A DNA stretch of 38,193 bases. Origin: Spirosoma endophyticum (GTDB lineage: Bacteria > Bacteroidota > Bacteroidia > Cytophagales > Spirosomataceae). Each line of letters opens with the position of its first letter. Position 1 is the first letter of the stretch. The notes under the pieces are model-generated. The model searched no databases, was not told the origin of the DNA, and was given only the letters and a program-made list of their open reading frames with translations. The translations under genes and the position numbers were made by a program. The stretch is taken from positions 1 to 38,193 of the forward strand of contig NZ_FOLQ01000035.1 of assembly GCF_900112365.1 (NCBI RefSeq). Reading direction: 5' to 3'. Positions 7,701 to 14,874 of the stretch are shown here, piece after piece.

Positions 7701-7945
7701 ATCTTTCTATATATCTCACAATCAGTCTTTTTGCTGAACATTATTTTAGGGGGTTTAGCAAAGCCAAATGACAATTGAGTTAAAAATCGGCTAACTTTTT
7801 CGTCAAACGGTATACTCTATTTTCGGCTGTGGGCACCCGTTGAGCCGACGAATTAATGACACGATTACCCCCATTGTGAGCGGTGTTTAAGCCTTTACTG
7901 TATACCAAGAATGTAGTATGTTTGAGCGCGTAAAGCAAGCAAGGT

Positions 7946-8137
7946 ATGGTCTATTACGATGTTCAGTTTCTGACACCGGTACTAGGGGAGTGGATCTTGG
8001 TAAAGGAGTTTGATGAATCAACCGGAGCCCTGTTGCCCGTAGCTGATTCAGCCGAGCAACTGAGCTTGGTAGAAGCGGAGACACGGCTATTATTGCTCAC
8101 CAAGAAGTATCCGTTTCTAACGTTCCGTATGTCTTAA
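7946..8137 (+). CDS. Small hypothetical protein, probably cut by the adjacent IS
   Basis: A 63-residue frame starting MVYYDVQFLTPVLGEWILVKE. The composition is protein-like, with alternating hydrophobic residues and no low-complexity sequence, and no signal peptide or known motif. The stop TAA at 8135-8137 lies inside the left inverted repeat of the IS element (GTCTTAACCCCCT, 8131-8143), so the natural C-terminus may have been lost on insertion. The stretch 7701-7945 before it holds no other gene that I can support. Confidence 0.4.
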   Translation: MVYYDVQFLTPVLGEWILVKEFDESTGALLPVADSAEQLSLVEAETRLLLLTKKYPFLTFRMS

Positions 8138-8196
8138 CCCCCTGAATGACTGGACAAAATTGCAAAAACAGTTTAGTCCTTTTACATTCAGATACC

Positions 8197-8508
8197 ATGA
8201 GCAAAGCAAGGCGGAGTGTTACTCCCGAAGACCGCTATTCCATCGTCCAGGAAGCCATCCGGGACGGCCATGCCGAGATTTCTCGCAAGTACAACCTGTC
8301 GCCTTCGTTGCTGCGTAAGTGGCGATTGAAGTATTTGAGCAAAGGCAAAGAAGGCCTGAAGGACTCCTACTCACGTGTCGATCCCCAATTGCGAGCACTC
8401 GAAGAAGAAAATGAACGCCTGAAGCGGATTGTGGCAAAACAGGCTTTGGAACTGGAGATCAAGAGTGAGCTACTAAAAAAAACTCCTATTCACGCCAGGA
8501 GAAGCTAG
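8197..8508 (+). CDS. IS3-family transposase OrfA
   Basis: DNA-binding subunit of the IS, 103 residues from ATG 8197 (MSKARRSVTPEDRYSIVQEA). It has a helix-turn-helix (EISRKYNLSPSLLRKWRLKY) followed by a leucine-zipper coiled coil (LRALEEENERLKRIVAKQALELEIK). An open frame extends upstream to 8146 but covers the terminal repeat. Near its end is an A8 run (CTAAAAAAAACTCC). Slipping by -1 there gives KNSYSRQEKLALMKQFE and continues into OrfB, as expected for an IS3 frameshift fusion transposase. OrfA is intact. Confidence 0.88.
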   Translation: MSKARRSVTPEDRYSIVQEAIRDGHAEISRKYNLSPSLLRKWRLKYLSKGKEGLKDSYSRVDPQLRALEEENERLKRIVAKQALELEIKSELLKKTPIHARRS

Positions 8509-8513
8509 CACTC

Positions 8514-9396
8514 ATGAAGCAGTTTGAAAATCAAGTAAGTCGTACCCTGTTATGCCAGTGGCTCAGCGTGCCACGGAGCGTGTCCTATTATCAACCTCAA
8601 TCAGGTAGGCCTGGAGCACGGCCCAGCCAGATGACTATGAAACTGGATGGATCATGGGTTGACAATCAACTGGTAGTGAGCAGTATTCGGCAATTGCTGG
8701 ATGTTGAGTTCAATGCCCTTGGCTACGAATACATCTCCTACGAGTTGAAAAAAGAGTACTTCATCAATAAGAAAAAGGTGTATCGACTCATGAAGGAGCA
8801 TAATTTACTTCTAGGCAAAGTGATCCGGCCAACAGGCAAGCGGGAATTTGTTAAATTCCGACGGATTGAAGCGACCAAGCCTTTGGAATACCTGTGACGG
8901 TGCGCCGTTGCGATGGGATATCAAAATGGCGAAATTACTATCTGTTGAGTGTCATTGATGTGTATAGCCGTAAAATTCTGGACTGGCTGTTTCAAAGCAG
9001 TATTCGTCAAATCGACTTAATCAATCTTTTTCGACGAATAAACCGGAGCCACGAACTGAAAGGGGTCATTTTGCGCAATGACAATGGCAGTCAATTCATC
9101 GCTCATTCAGTGCGTAGCTTTTTGAAGAGCACCGAAATCAAGCAGGAATTCACACACGTAGCCACTCCTGAAGAGAACTCGTATATTGAAGCATTTCACA
9201 GTATTCTGGAACATGATGTCATCGAGCGAAATGAGTTTGCCAGCTATTACGAAGCCAAAGCAATGCTAGGCCGCTATTTTCCCATTACAACCAGCATCGG
9301 TTACGCCGTTCGATTGGCTTCGTAACACCCCATCAAAAATGGGAAGAAGCACAGGTAGTTTACGACACAACCTTTTCAGAAAATTTGTCTAGTTAA
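8514..9396 (+). pseudogene. IS3-family transposase OrfB, inactivated by two frameshifts
   Basis: The OrfB integrase-like catalytic subunit is split. The first part (8514-8897) has the HTH_21-like region (QWLSVPRSVSYYQPQ, KKKVYRLMKEHNLLLGK) up to KPLEYL. There an inserted base and a short deletion around 8895-8935 destroy the first catalytic Asp region (the usual MDI-K segment). The middle (8894-9325) has the second Asp (LRNDNGSQF) and the Glu (TPEENSYIEAFHSILE). A one-base loss in the TTTT run near 9280 then shifts the frame. The true C-terminus (HYNQHRLRRSIGFVTPHQKW to SENLSS) continues in another frame to TAA at 9396. Transposition would need another copy. Confidence 0.88.
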
Positions 9397-9410
9397 TAGG
9401 GGGCTAAGAC

Positions 9411-9937
9411 AAAAAAGCCTCCCTAGTTTTAAGCTAGTGAGGCTGAAGACGCATAACAGATCTAAAACGTGGATTGGCTTGTTTTATTGTATAATCTGAA
9501 ATAGGAAAGGCTTTATTTAGCACTTTCTTGCGGTTATTTATCTATTGGTTGCCAGATGACACTATTTCAACGGACGTTTGTAATAGGCCATAAGAATATA
9601 GGGTCTAACCAAACAAATAAGGCGAAATTCTGACTTGTATTTAATTGGTTTAAATCCAACACTTGATTTACCGATAATAGTCAAATTCTAAGGGGTATGA
9701 TATGTCTTATAAACTCAGCAAATGGATGAGAATTTGCGTTTGATTAGTGAGATGGCAATTTGAGAAAGTAGCCATTTTCTGTGAACATCATTACTCGCCT
9801 TGGAAGGCTGTCTTAGAAAAACGGGCGTTTCTTGTTGTTCATAAAATAAGGCTCAGGTCTGAACGGATATTTACGCTGGCTTTATAGACGAAAATGGGTT
9901 CTAGCTCGTTTTGGTCTTGATTAAGCTCCTTATACCA
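9411..9937. other. Intergenic stretch after the IS
   Basis: It holds an 11-bp hairpin with one mismatch at 9416-9444 (AGCCTCCCTAG, loop TTTTAAG), probably a terminator. I see nothing else supportable in this AT-rich region, apart from the probable promoter of the next gene near its right end. Confidence 0.5.
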
Positions 9938-10399
9938 ATGAGTATTCATATAAAGCCTATTATCTGCTATATACTCGCTCTATTCACAACGCTGGGGTGC
10001 TCGGCGGATAAGCTAAACTTACCTGAACCTGCTGAATTGGTTGTTGGTAATTATGAGGCCATTGATCCTGGTGCGCTCCTGACACTGAAAGGGGATAGGA
10101 TCACCCTGACTGTTAAGCGGGTAACGGCGGAGCTAGTCGATATCAAAATGCAGGCTTTTCTCAACAATCAGCTGGTGGATAGTATACGGCATGAAAGGGC
10201 GAATGTTGTGCTGAATGTTGCCCAGACTAGTGTAAAAACAGGGTGCGTGAGTCCTTTCGTTAAGCTGGCATCATCCGGTCAGCTTGAAGAGTTAAGGTCG
10301 AATTGCAGTGAGCAGGGTATTCTTACCTATACGTATGGTTATATCCCTGCTGGTCAACAAGCCGCAGCTTTGATAAATGTAAAATTCAAAAGCTTGTAG
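9938..10399 (+). CDS. Small lipoprotein, unknown function
   Basis: I chose the ATG at 9938 because it gives a clean lipoprotein signal (MSIHIKPIICYILALFTTLGC, Cys 21); the frame opens earlier with TTG at 9911. The mature protein of about 133 residues has beta-type alternation (ALLTLKGDRITLTVKRV) and paired cysteines (TGCVSPF, RSNCSEQG) that could form a disulfide. It should be envelope-anchored. Its TAG stop is the start of a short repeated element (10397-10436) also seen near 31011. No family is recognised. Confidence 0.75.
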   Translation: MSIHIKPIICYILALFTTLGCSADKLNLPEPAELVVGNYEAIDPGALLTLKGDRITLTVKRVTAELVDIKMQAFLNNQLVDSIRHERANVVLNVAQTSVKTGCVSPFVKLASSGQLEELRSNCSEQGILTYTYGYIPAGQQAAALINVKFKSL

Positions 10400-10436
10400 T
10401 GGATCAATACGCTCCTACCTGAGACGAAGCAGATTT
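10397..10436 (+). repeat. Dispersed repeat copy A (TAGTG...ACGCTCC...TGAGACGAAGC)
   Basis: The 28 nt at 10409-10436 match 31026-31053 at 26 of 28 positions, sharing ACGCTCCTA, CTGAGACGAAGC and GATTT. Similarity reaches left to a TAGTG that also supplies the stop codon of the lipoprotein gene. Confidence 0.65.
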
Positions 10437-10558
10437 CGTTTAAATAGGGTGCTCAACTAGAAGGATTATAAGCGTTGGCCAAAACCTAGGTATTGCCAAT
10501 TATCGATTGCGTTCGCAAAAAGGTACAGATTATGCCTTGAAAAGCAAAAGCATCTTCA

Positions 10559-11179
10559 CTATTTCAAGATTACTTCTTTGACTTTAATGCGGAACAGGCC
10601 ACCCCTGAACTGAGCCGTCTCTGGCATACCATTCTCTAGCCGATTATAGACAGTCATATCTTCTCTAAAGGAAAGATTAAAGCGCCCTTCTACTACACCG
10701 GTTGCCTGATCGATCTTGGTAACCCTGATCCAATTAGGCTTTGCTCCTTTGTCGATATAGCGTTTCGCTAAGCCACCGGAATTACCCACATACGAGAGGT
10801 TTGCTTGTTCATTTTTGATAGGGCTACGTTTAGTTAGCTGGGCAAGAGTAGTGCGCCCTTTTTTGAAGGGAATGTTATAAATCATTAAGATCTGGGTCCG
10901 GGTACACTCCCCGTTAACGCAGCCCGTAGTCGTGTTAGGATTTGGCTCACTGCCCATGCCTGGATAATCAATATCGGTATAGACCAGCAGGTTCAACTGT
11001 CGGCCATCGTCGGGCCGTTGTGATGATCCCTTGAAACATAAGAGTTCCCCGGTACCGTACCACGTAGAATCGTTGAGTTTACTGGTCACATTGAATTGGC
11101 TGTTAGCGGAGAGTCTAGGCTGTCTGGCGCATCCAGCACCGATCAGCAGGAAGAATACACAGTAATAGCTGGTCTTCAT
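10559..11179 (-). CDS. Lipoprotein, unknown function
   Basis: A 206-residue protein with a lipoprotein signal (MKTSYYCVFFLLIGAGC, Cys 17). The mature region has GTGELLCFKG, a run with NPNTTTGCVNGECTRTQ that may form a disulfide, and a C-terminal beta-type segment (VVEGRFNLSFREDM, FRIKVKEVIL). The pattern of a small secreted domain that evaluates a GXG core resembles hypothetical Cytophagales lipoproteins, but no named family is visible. It is convergent with the lipoprotein at 9938-10399, with about 160 bp between them. Confidence 0.78.
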   Translation of the reverse strand: MKTSYYCVFFLLIGAGCARQPRLSANSQFNVTSKLNDSTWYGTGELLCFKGSSQRPDDGRQLNLLVYTDIDYPGMGSEPNPNTTTGCVNGECTRTQILMIYNIPFKKGRTTLAQLTKRSPIKNEQANLSYVGNSGGLAKRYIDKGAKPNWIRVTKIDQATGVVEGRFNLSFREDMTVYNRLENGMPETAQFRGGLFRIKVKEVILK

Positions 11180-11289
11180 AGTGGCTTTCTGTGATATTAG
11201 AAGATGCCTACGACTTGAAACTACCTATTTAGTTATTGTTTCAGGTTAGCTATACAATTGTTAAAAACTCTGTAAATCGTTATCCAGTG

Positions 11290-11325
11290 CGTGTTTTGCA
11301 AAGACGCTCCCGTTCCCGTCTGAGA
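11290..11325 (+). repeat. Degenerate third copy of the dispersed repeat
   Basis: The segment contains AGTGCGTG, GACGCTCC and GTCTGAGACAAAG in the same order as copies at 10397 and 31011, but with insertions. It lies just downstream of the RES toxin gene. Confidence 0.35.
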
Positions 11326-11359
11326 CAAAGGGAATTGCTGTTGCCTTGGCTTACTTCGA

Positions 11360-11399
11360 CCACAGGCGGGGATCAATCACCACAGGCGGGGATCAATCA
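11360..11399. repeat. Tandem 20-bp duplication at the 3' end of the toxin gene
   Basis: The unit CCACAGGCGGGGATCAATCA is present twice without a spacer (11360-11379, 11380-11399). On the minus strand it encodes VIDPRLW and the TGA stop, so the second copy is beyond the stop. Confidence 0.9.
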
Positions 11400-11838
11400 C
11401 CAAAGGCTTCTCGTCAATTACCCGTATGGAGCCATAGCCATTATGGGCCGGATGCAGTAAGTAGTTAATTCCTGATGGCATCACCGAGGAGGGCACACCC
11501 AAAGCCAACACATCCGGCTTGGCGAGCCAATCGGCGAGAAGATGCTGACTCCGGTGGTAGGTGTTCTCCTGCCAGTAAGGCGGTAGGGCAACCGCGTCCA
11601 CGACTCGCTGGCTATCCGGGGGTAACTCCAGACTGAACAACCGGTAAGCGGGGAGCTCATCGTAGGGTACTTGGGGCATGTGTACCAGGATCTCTACTAA
11701 AGCTAAAGCGGGATGCTCAGCCGTATAGAGGATGCCAACACCCGGTGGATTCCAACGACCCCCATTGAGCCACGTACCAGTTACATCCAAGGGACGGTCG
11801 GCATACTTCTGCCGCACTACGCGATAAACAATGGCCAT
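11377..11838 (-). CDS. RES-domain toxin (NAD+-targeting), type II toxin-antitoxin
   Basis: A 153-residue protein that is almost wholly a RES domain. Motifs are YRVVRQKYAD at the N-terminus, GGRWNPPGVGILYTAEHPALALVEILVH near residues 26-52 with the conserved Arg, Tyr and Glu, and a C-terminal SGINYLLHPAHNGYGSIRV. RES toxins of RES-Xre systems are known to degrade NAD+ and arrest growth. The ATG is 3 nt after the stop of the antitoxin-like gene upstream, so the two are coupled. The 3' end carries a tandem 20-bp duplication that keeps the protein intact. The exact substrate is inferred from the family. Confidence 0.92.
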   Translation of the reverse strand: MAIVYRVVRQKYADRPLDVTGTWLNGGRWNPPGVGILYTAEHPALALVEILVHMPQVPYDELPAYRLFSLELPPDSQRVVDAVALPPYWQENTYHRSQHLLADWLAKPDVLALGVPSSVMPSGINYLLHPAHNGYGSIRVIDEKPLVIDPRLW

Positions 11839-11841
11839 AAC

Positions 11842-12270
11842 TTATCCAAAGATACCATGGTCGATGCGGCCCAACACACGGTCGACTAACGTATAGCCAG
11901 TGACGGTATCCAGGGCTTGTAAGGGGGTTTGGTAGTCCAACTCCCGTAAGGGTGAGCGTAGCCAGCCAAGGACGGTTTTGCTACGTTCCTCGAAGGTATC
12001 CAAAGCGTGCAGGAGCAGGTTCTCCAGCAGCAGCAGCCGCTCGGAGGCATCCTGACTAATGCGCTGATCAATCTTCAGCCGGTGCAGATAAGAAGCCGAT
12101 AAGCCCAGGGCCGCCGCCACTTCCTTATCGGTTAAGCCGACCAAACCGGCCACGCGGTCGGCCTCGGCGCGGAGCACACCTTGTCGACTACGGGCAATGA
12201 TCTCCTGCTCGGTCAAGAGCCGGGGCAGTAAGGATGGGTTGGAGGCTATAATCGGCAATGCAAGGGCCAT
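11842..12270 (-). CDS. Xre/ParS-type antitoxin of the RES system (DUF2384-like)
   Basis: A 142-residue partner of the RES toxin. Residues about 45-75 form an Xre-type helix-turn-helix (VGLTDKEVAAALGLSASYLHRLK). The C-terminal half has the antitoxin/ParS-like domain: a helical segment (ASERLLLLENLLLHALDTFEERSKTVLGWL), a short loop with Pro and Leu (SPLRELDYQTPLQALDT), and a TGYTLVDRVLGRIDHGIFG end. In this family the C-terminus blocks the toxin active site and the HTH represses the operon. The toxin follows by 3 nt. An operator would lie in 12271-12496, where I saw no clear palindrome. Confidence 0.9.
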   Translation of the reverse strand: MALALPIIASNPSLLPRLLTEQEIIARSRQGVLRAEADRVAGLVGLTDKEVAAALGLSASYLHRLKIDQRISQDASERLLLLENLLLHALDTFEERSKTVLGWLRSPLRELDYQTPLQALDTVTGYTLVDRVLGRIDHGIFG

Positions 12271-12496
12271 GGCAATGAAGTTTTCGATTAAGATAACTAC
12301 AAAAGTTCACTCCATCAAGTTCCTCATTCTGTTTGATGTCGTCTCTGTGTTTAGCCTAATAGGGTAAGCTGATGGAGTATAATAGTATGTGTCTTTGTTA
12401 GAACGATATAAGCATGTGAATCTGTACCACAAAATGGGCGTTTGAAGAGATGCTTTCATAACAGTTATTCTGGGCCTAATAAAAGAAAACAAACGT

Positions 12497-14869
12497 CTAT
12501 ATCTTAAGCTTATTTATTCCCGCTTTCAACGGGTACGTTTTCCCTTTCCAGATGAAGATACCGGTTGTTTTCGGGGGGAGATTGATTTCCGTCTGAAGCT
12601 TATGCTGGTCTTGTTTGTAGTTGACTGACAACATACCGTTCGGATGGGGTATCTCGCCAATGATGTTGTTGATCGAGCCCAAATGAGGGGTAATTTTCAC
12701 TTTGGCGAAGCCCGGCGCATCACTGTCAATGCCCAGTACAGTGCGAAAGAACTCGATATTCGGGCTTGACCCCCAGGCATGGCAGTCAGAGCGGGACGTA
12801 TTGACGTCGGAGGTTTCAGCCCAGGTCGTCAGGCCAAGGGCCACGTTTTCGCGCCACTTTCCCAACCAATTTTGGTAGTCATTGCCTAGTCCCGCTTTGA
12901 CCAAGGCCTGATGCAGGTAGTATTTAAAATAAATGGAGGCCGGGGCTAAGCTGCTATCAGCAAGCAGCTGTTTACCCATTGTAGCCGCTTCATTGCCGGT
13001 CGATACACCAGTCAGGATGGCCAGCGCATTAGCGTGCTGCGAGAAAACGTCCTTTTCCGGACGGTCCGCAAACAGCTTCCGACTGGCCGACCAATATTTA
13101 GTCTGGAGCGTGTTTTTAAGTTGGTCCGCGTATTGCGTATAAATTATAGCATACTCTTTCATGCCGATTTTGCTTTCCAGGTCAGCGGCCATCTGATAGG
13201 CCCACAAGAGTTGTAAATCCAACACCGCCGATGAACCATCGGCTCCCCTGGGGGCTATTCCTAAACTCCAGCCTTTCGCCGTGACCCAGTCCGTAAACAA
13301 CCAGTTTGGCGTATCTTTTAAGGAACCATCGGCCTGCTGATAGACTCGAAAGTAATTCAGGATCTGACGTGTGCCGGGCAGCTTATTTTTAATAAACTGG
13401 CTGTCTTTTCCGTACATCCAGTAGTCATGTAGCATACCAATGTACCATAATGAGAACATGGGGATGTACTGGGGCGAGTAGGAGGGATGGCGGCTTAGGG
13501 TAATACCTTCGGGTTGCCGCGATTCATCCATCTGATTCAGCGCATTGCGAAGCAGCCGGTCGTCACCACTAGTATAGAGTGAAACCAGCGCCTGTATTCG
13601 GGCATCACCGATGTACTGCAACTGCTCGTAGTAAGGGCAATCCATGTACGTTTCGACGGCACACAAACGGGCCGTTCGCCAGCCAATGTCGAGCACATTC
13701 TTCATCTCCGAATTATCCGTCTCCAGCTTCGCCATCCGTTGAAAGGGGTAGCCGGTAAACGTACTGTACAGGTCATCAATAACCAGGGGCTCGGTCTTGG
13801 TCGTTACCCGCAGTTGCATGTAGCGATAGGTACGAAAGTTGAGTGGGGTAAACACCTGCCCCTCACTGCCGTTCGAAATCAGGCTGTCTTTGCGACCAAT
13901 AAATGTTTTGCCCTCAACTTCGTTCCGGTTTCCTTTGCTGGGGAACTTGGTAAAGAGCGCTTCAGCATATCCCAGGGAAATAGTACCGTCTTTACCCCTG
14001 CTAAACCGAAGTGTCGGATAGGCATTGGTCAGAACTGTTTGGTCCAGTAGCAACGTAGCCACCGTATTAGCCGGAATGGTTAGGGCTGTCTTCGTTGCCG
14101 GGAAGGAAGCCGGTACGGTGATCCCCTCCGCTTTTCGTAGCTGTACGAATCGTTGTGGGGAAAGCTCCATGGGTGGAAGCCCCGAGGGAATCAGCATCCA
14201 GCCATTGGGCACGCCAGTGCCCCCAACCCCATTTTTAGGCGTGCCCGAAAACAGGGGTCGGGCCGTTTTCCAGCCTAAATCAGAATAGGTAGCCGTTTCC
14301 CAGCCGTTCAGGTTGGCTTTCCGTGCCATCAGTTCACCCGGTCCTGCCACGTAATACGCCATGGGAGGGATGCGCGTTGGCAGCGGCCTATAGCTACTGT
14401 CACGAATGCAGCGCCAGCTACTGTTGGTATTTAGGAGCTGCTCCGCATCCGCATTACCCTGGAGAATGAATCCGGTGCGTAGCGAAATCTGGGCTTCGGG
14501 TCGCATCTCACCCTCGTTCCATACCTGGGTTGCAATGGTATTTTTTCCAGCTTGTAAATAAGGGGCCAGGTCAACCGTTTCAAACTTCCAATGGGTCAAA
14601 TCACCCCGGGACGGCCCCAGCGATACAAGGGTTGAGTTGACCAGTAACTTATAGCGGTTATCGGCCGAAACGTGGACCACGAACGTAGCAGGCTTGGTCG
14701 GCAACTCGATCACTTTCCGAAACAGATAAACCCCGTAACCCGTCGCGGACTCGTCGGGCACCGTTATCCAGTAGGCTCGCCAGGGTTTACTCAGTATAAC
14801 GGGTTCGATGGGCTGGGCCTGCGCCGAAAATCGGCAAAATAGAAAGAGAAAGAGAAGATCGTATCGCAT
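12497..14869 (-). CDS. Alpha-L-rhamnosidase, GH78 family
   Basis: A 790-residue secreted enzyme (signal peptide ends about SAQAQ) that should release terminal alpha-L-rhamnose by inversion. N-terminal beta-sandwich segments (YLFRKVIELPTKPATFVVH, SADNRYKLLVN) are followed by the (alpha/alpha)6 barrel. At residues 405-423 is ETYMDCPYYEQLQYIGDAR, matching the GH78 motif D-C-P-x-x-E-x-x-x-x-x-GD. A C-terminal beta domain follows (GAKVKITPHLGSINN-like end). The start is 5 nt after the stop of the GH106 gene, so they are cotranscribed. It is the last gene of the six-gene operon. The exact linkage is unknown. Confidence 0.9.
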   Translation of the reverse strand: MRYDLLFLFLFCRFSAQAQPIEPVILSKPWRAYWITVPDESATGYGVYLFRKVIELPTKPATFVVHVSADNRYKLLVNSTLVSLGPSRGDLTHWKFETVDLAPYLQAGKNTIATQVWNEGEMRPEAQISLRTGFILQGNADAEQLLNTNSSWRCIRDSSYRPLPTRIPPMAYYVAGPGELMARKANLNGWETATYSDLGWKTARPLFSGTPKNGVGGTGVPNGWMLIPSGLPPMELSPQRFVQLRKAEGITVPASFPATKTALTIPANTVATLLLDQTVLTNAYPTLRFSRGKDGTISLGYAEALFTKFPSKGNRNEVEGKTFIGRKDSLISNGSEGQVFTPLNFRTYRYMQLRVTTKTEPLVIDDLYSTFTGYPFQRMAKLETDNSEMKNVLDIGWRTARLCAVETYMDCPYYEQLQYIGDARIQALVSLYTSGDDRLLRNALNQMDESRQPEGITLSRHPSYSPQYIPMFSLWYIGMLHDYWMYGKDSQFIKNKLPGTRQILNYFRVYQQADGSLKDTPNWLFTDWVTAKGWSLGIAPRGADGSSAVLDLQLLWAYQMAADLESKIGMKEYAIIYTQYADQLKNTLQTKYWSASRKLFADRPEKDVFSQHANALAILTGVSTGNEAATMGKQLLADSSLAPASIYFKYYLHQALVKAGLGNDYQNWLGKWRENVALGLTTWAETSDVNTSRSDCHAWGSSPNIEFFRTVLGIDSDAPGFAKVKITPHLGSINNIIGEIPHPNGMLSVNYKQDQHKLQTEINLPPKTTGIFIWKGKTYPLKAGINKLKI

Positions 14870-14874
14870 GGTGG

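Larger units (their letters stand above)
8131..9410 (+). mobile_element. IS3-family insertion sequence, decayed
   Basis: The ends are imperfect inverted repeats: GTCTTAACCCCCT at 8131-8143 matches the complement of 9398-9410 in 12 of 13 positions. The match continues inward as TGACTGGACAAA against TAACTAGACAAA. OrfA and a broken OrfB lie between. Flanking bases show no clear target duplication. Confidence 0.8.

Noticed and set aside
12307..12492. 61-codon frame between the antitoxin and GH78 genes
   Set aside because: Low-complexity basic composition, no signal or motif; more likely the promoter region of the toxin-antitoxin pair.
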